Source: Prolixibacteraceae bacterium
GTDB lineage: Bacteria; Bacteroidota; Bacteroidia; Bacteroidales; Prolixibacteraceae
Direction of reading: 5' to 3'
Length of the DNA stretch: 9,424 bases
Assembly: GCA_003450125.1 (NCBI GenBank)
Contig: DMFR01000142.1
Coordinates: 1 to 9,424 of the forward strand
The notes under the pieces were generated by a model that worked only from the letters and a program-made list of their open reading frames with translations, had not been told where the DNA came from and did not search any database. Both the position numbers and the translations under genes were made by a program. Of this stretch, positions 7,577 to 9,424 are shown one piece after another. Position 1 is the stretch's first letter. Each line of letters begins with the position of its first letter.

Positions 7577-7610
7577 AATAAAAAAAGCCGGTGCATATGC
7601 AACCGGCTTT
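7577..7610 (-). terminator. Intrinsic terminator of fabG
   Basis: On the minus strand AAAGCCGGT (7610-7602) pairs with ACCGGCTTT (7592-7584) around a 9-base loop and is followed by an uninterrupted run of six T (7586-7581). It lies 24 bases past the fabG stop. The plus-strand side lacks a T-run, so it works in one direction only. It suggests that fabG is not cotranscribed with the phosphatase gene. Confidence 0.85.
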
Positions 7611-7633
7611 CAGTATTGTTTAAAACAAATATT

Positions 7634-8380
7634 TTAGGTATTCATCGCACCACAAACGTTGATTACCTGCCCACTGACATACGAAGAAAGATCAGAGGCA
7701 AGAAATAGTGCGGTCTTCGCAACTTCTTCGGGAGTTCCTCCACGTTTCATTGGAATATTTGCTTCCCACTGTTTACGGGCTTCTTCAGGGATCCGGGCAG
7801 TCATTTCGGTGATGATAAACCCAGGAGCAATGGCGTTGGAACGGATGCCACGTGAACCCAGCTCTTTGGCAATTGATTTGGTGAATCCAATGATACCGGC
7901 TTTGGATGCTGAATAGTTGGATTGGCCAGCATTTCCGCTAACTCCAACTACTGAACTCATATTAATGATTGAACCGGATTTTTGTTTAAGCATCACCTTC
8001 TGGGCAGCTTTGGTAAAGTTGAATACCGATTTCAAGTTCACATTGATCACTGCATCCCATTGTTCTTCGCTCATGCGCATGAGCAAAGTATCTTTTGTAA
8101 TACCGGCATTGTTGACCAATACGTCAACAGCACCAAACTCGGCAACGATTTCGCTTACCACACGATCGGTATCTTCAAAATTGGCAGCATTAGAAGCAAA
8201 GCCTTTGGCTTTTACTCCCATGGCATTCAATTCTGACTCCGTGTTTTTCATGTTCTCATCTTCGAAAAGATCGGTAAATGCAATGTTGCAACCTTCTTCT
8301 GCAAATTTGATGGCAATTGCTTTTCCAATGCCCCTCGATGCGCCAGTTACTATGGCCGTTTTTCCACTTAACAACTTCAT
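7634..8380 (-). CDS. fabG: 3-oxoacyl-[acyl-carrier-protein] reductase FabG
   Basis: NADPH-dependent reduction of 3-oxoacyl-ACP to 3-hydroxyacyl-ACP in type II fatty acid elongation, in the cytoplasm. The 248 residues form one Rossmann short-chain dehydrogenase domain of normal FabG length. Visible motifs are the cofactor loop TGASRGIG (12-19), NNAG (90-93), and the catalytic set Asn115, Ser143, Tyr156 and Lys160 in the context NMSSVVGVSGN and NYSASKAG. The end, SSYVSGQVINVCGAM, matches the FabG C-terminal pattern and argues against a more distant SDR enzyme, although acetoacetyl-CoA reductase (PhaB) is a close relative that cannot be fully excluded. No acpP, fabD or fabF lies beside it; it is flanked by a divergent RgpF-like gene and its own terminator, so it appears monocistronic. 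No Shine-Dalgarno sequence precedes the ATG. Confidence 0.92.
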   Translation of the reverse strand: MKLLSGKTAIVTGASRGIGKAIAIKFAEEGCNIAFTDLFEDENMKNTESELNAMGVKAKGFASNAANFEDTDRVVSEIVAEFGAVDVLVNNAGITKDTLLMRMSEEQWDAVINVNLKSVFNFTKAAQKVMLKQKSGSIINMSSVVGVSGNAGQSNYSASKAGIIGFTKSIAKELGSRGIRSNAIAPGFIITEMTARIPEEARKQWEANIPMKRGGTPEEVAKTALFLASDLSSYVSGQVINVCGAMNT

Positions 8381-8395
8381 AATAGTATGATTTAT

Positions 8396-8411
8396 CGAAA
8401 ATTAATTTTCG
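8396..8411. promoter_or_regulatory. Perfect 16-bp palindrome in the fabG leader (possible operator)
   Basis: CGAAAATTAATTTTCG is perfectly self-complementary. It lies 16-31 bases upstream of the fabG ATG and overlaps the transcription start expected from the -7 element at 8422-8415, a typical position for a repressor site. Binding is inferred only. Confidence 0.35.
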
Positions 8412-8414
8412 CAG

Positions 8415-8422
8415 CAAATGTA
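8415..8422 (-). promoter_or_regulatory. Candidate -7 promoter element of fabG
   Basis: Minus-strand TACATTTG matches TAnnTTTG exactly and predicts a start near 8409 with a leader of about 30 bases. No TTG lies at the expected -33 distance, so the promoter would depend on the -7 element or an activator. Confidence 0.4.
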
Positions 8423-8561
8423 ATAAAATCCTTTAAGGATCGATTAACTCTGGGGTTGAAACAATAATTTTATCCAATCTGAGCTAAAAATATTTGATTT
8501 TTTTTGCTATATTAGTTATGCGATAATAAAATATTTTCAGAAAAGTTGAAAATCAATAAGT

Positions 8562-9386
8562 ATGGCAAAAAGGAGGCTTTGTATATTTCTCCATTATTTT
8601 CCGGAAGGCTACTACCCTCTTTATGTACAATATTATCTGAATGAACTCTCTCTGCATTTTGACGAAGTGAGAATGGTTACCAACAGGCGGAAAATCAAAA
8701 AGGCTCCAGAGCTAATGAATCAGGATATTAACATTCAATATGTTGAAAATGAGGGGTACGATTTCGGGATGTTCTATAAAGCTTTTCAGAAGATTGATCC
8801 CTTGCAATATGATCAGATTGCATGCATCAATGATTCCAATATCCTGTTTGGTGAGTTGACTGAATTCATCAATTGGGGTACCAGTCAGCCTATAGACTTT
8901 TGGGGCCTGATAGATTCCTATGAAGCGCCCTGGTTTTCAAGTCATCCAAACAATTACCACATCCAAAGCCACTTCCTGGTATTTAATGAAAAGGCAATCA
9001 ATAGTTTGCCTGCATTTTTTAAGTCCATGGATGTGACCTATATTTATGCTGAGAAAGACCCTAAAAAGCTTAGGCGCTTTATTGTTGACCAATGGGAAAT
9101 TGGTCTGAGCCAGTTTTTATTGAATAAAGGTTTAACAAGTGCTTCCTATTTTAATAGCTTAAATTTATTCGCAAAATATAACATCAAAGGCAAAAACGTT
9201 ACCCATTCACTTTACCGGGAATTGATAAAAGAAGGGTATCCGTTATTAAAGAAGAAGGTTGCCCTGAAAAAGAGCTGGCGGTCATTTCTCGGATGGGAAG
9301 AACCCTGGGAAAAGTTAATTAAAGAATTTGCATATAATGGGCATGATTTACCCTTATTAATCAATGATATCAAGTCGTTAATTTGA
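8562..9386 (+). CDS. RgpF-like (rhamnan synthesis F family) surface-glycan protein
   Basis: Probable glycan-assembly enzyme resembling the RgpF family, known from rhamnose-glucose polysaccharide and LPS O-antigen loci. The 274 residues contain the family's characteristic runs in order: NEGYDFGMFYKAF (63-75), INDSN (89-93), DFWGLIDSYE (112-121), HIQSHFLVF (133-141) and WEIGLSQFLLNKG (178-190). It has no obvious signal peptide or transmembrane helix. The C-terminal part is rich in Lys and aromatic residues, suggesting peripheral membrane contact (inference). Streptococcal RgpF is, from memory, much longer, so this is a stand-alone single-domain form. ATG at 8562 is the first in frame; no Shine-Dalgarno sequence and no convincing promoter was found in the 181-bp spacer shared with divergent fabG. 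Its donor and acceptor sugars cannot be told from sequence. Nothing else is resolvable in the last 38 bases of the window. Confidence 0.75.
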   Translation: MAKRRLCIFLHYFPEGYYPLYVQYYLNELSLHFDEVRMVTNRRKIKKAPELMNQDINIQYVENEGYDFGMFYKAFQKIDPLQYDQIACINDSNILFGELTEFINWGTSQPIDFWGLIDSYEAPWFSSHPNNYHIQSHFLVFNEKAINSLPAFFKSMDVTYIYAEKDPKKLRRFIVDQWEIGLSQFLLNKGLTSASYFNSLNLFAKYNIKGKNVTHSLYRELIKEGYPLLKKKVALKKSWRSFLGWEEPWEKLIKEFAYNGHDLPLLINDIKSLI

Positions 9387-9424
9387 ATTTAACGATTTAT
9401 ACTAAGTACATGACAAAAAATTAA

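Noticed and set aside
7917..8390. 157-codon plus-strand frame opposite fabG
   Set aside because: fabG is complete with all catalytic residues on the minus strand; the antisense translation resembles nothing.
9376..9394. CGTTAA / TTAACG hairpin around the stop of the RgpF-like gene
   Set aside because: The stem is six AT-rich pairs with no following T-run, so it is not a credible intrinsic terminator.
9410..9424. ATG followed by three codons and a stop at the right edge
   Set aside because: A four-codon frame with a TAA inside the window cannot be the start of the next gene.

Overview
The window looks like a core chromosomal segment of a member of the Bacteroidota, probably from the Bacteroidales/Marinilabiliales side. 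The evidence is the character of the GyrA, ClpC and FabG proteins, the AT-rich intergenic DNA, and several matches to the Bacteroidota promoter -7 element TAnnTTTG. Most starts lack a Shine-Dalgarno sequence, with gyrA as an exception. The genus cannot be fixed from sequence reading alone.

Layout from left to right. (1) gyrA lies on the minus strand and runs off the left edge: 837 codons are visible and only the extreme C-terminus is missing. (2) A 274-bp divergent spacer carries a gyrA promoter and ribosome binding site and a weaker clpC promoter candidate. (3) clpC, on the plus strand, encodes a complete two-ring AAA+ unfoldase. (4) A compact bidirectional terminator separates clpC from (5), a convergent minus-strand gene for a membrane sensor phosphatase (dCache-HAMP-PP2C/SpoIIE); the stop codon of that gene is the loop of the terminator. 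(6) A 400-bp gene-free stretch holds an array of 11-bp TTCGAATAA-type units, an AT-rich palindrome close to the phosphatase start, and the fabG terminator. (7) fabG, minus strand, is a complete 3-oxoacyl-ACP reductase with a perfect 16-bp palindrome in its leader. (8) Divergent from fabG is a plus-strand RgpF-like (rhamnan synthesis F family) protein, probably a cell-surface glycan enzyme.

The genes are not an evident single pathway. gyrA (DNA supercoiling), clpC (protein quality control) and fabG (fatty acid elongation) are housekeeping genes. The phosphatase is a single-gene signalling unit whose partner anti-sigma-factor antagonist is not in the window. The RgpF-like gene may be the first gene of a surface polysaccharide locus or stand alone. 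No mobile element, CRISPR array, tRNA or rRNA was seen. I did not find a convincing new multi-gene system. The most unusual item is the 11-bp repeat array at 7353-7472.
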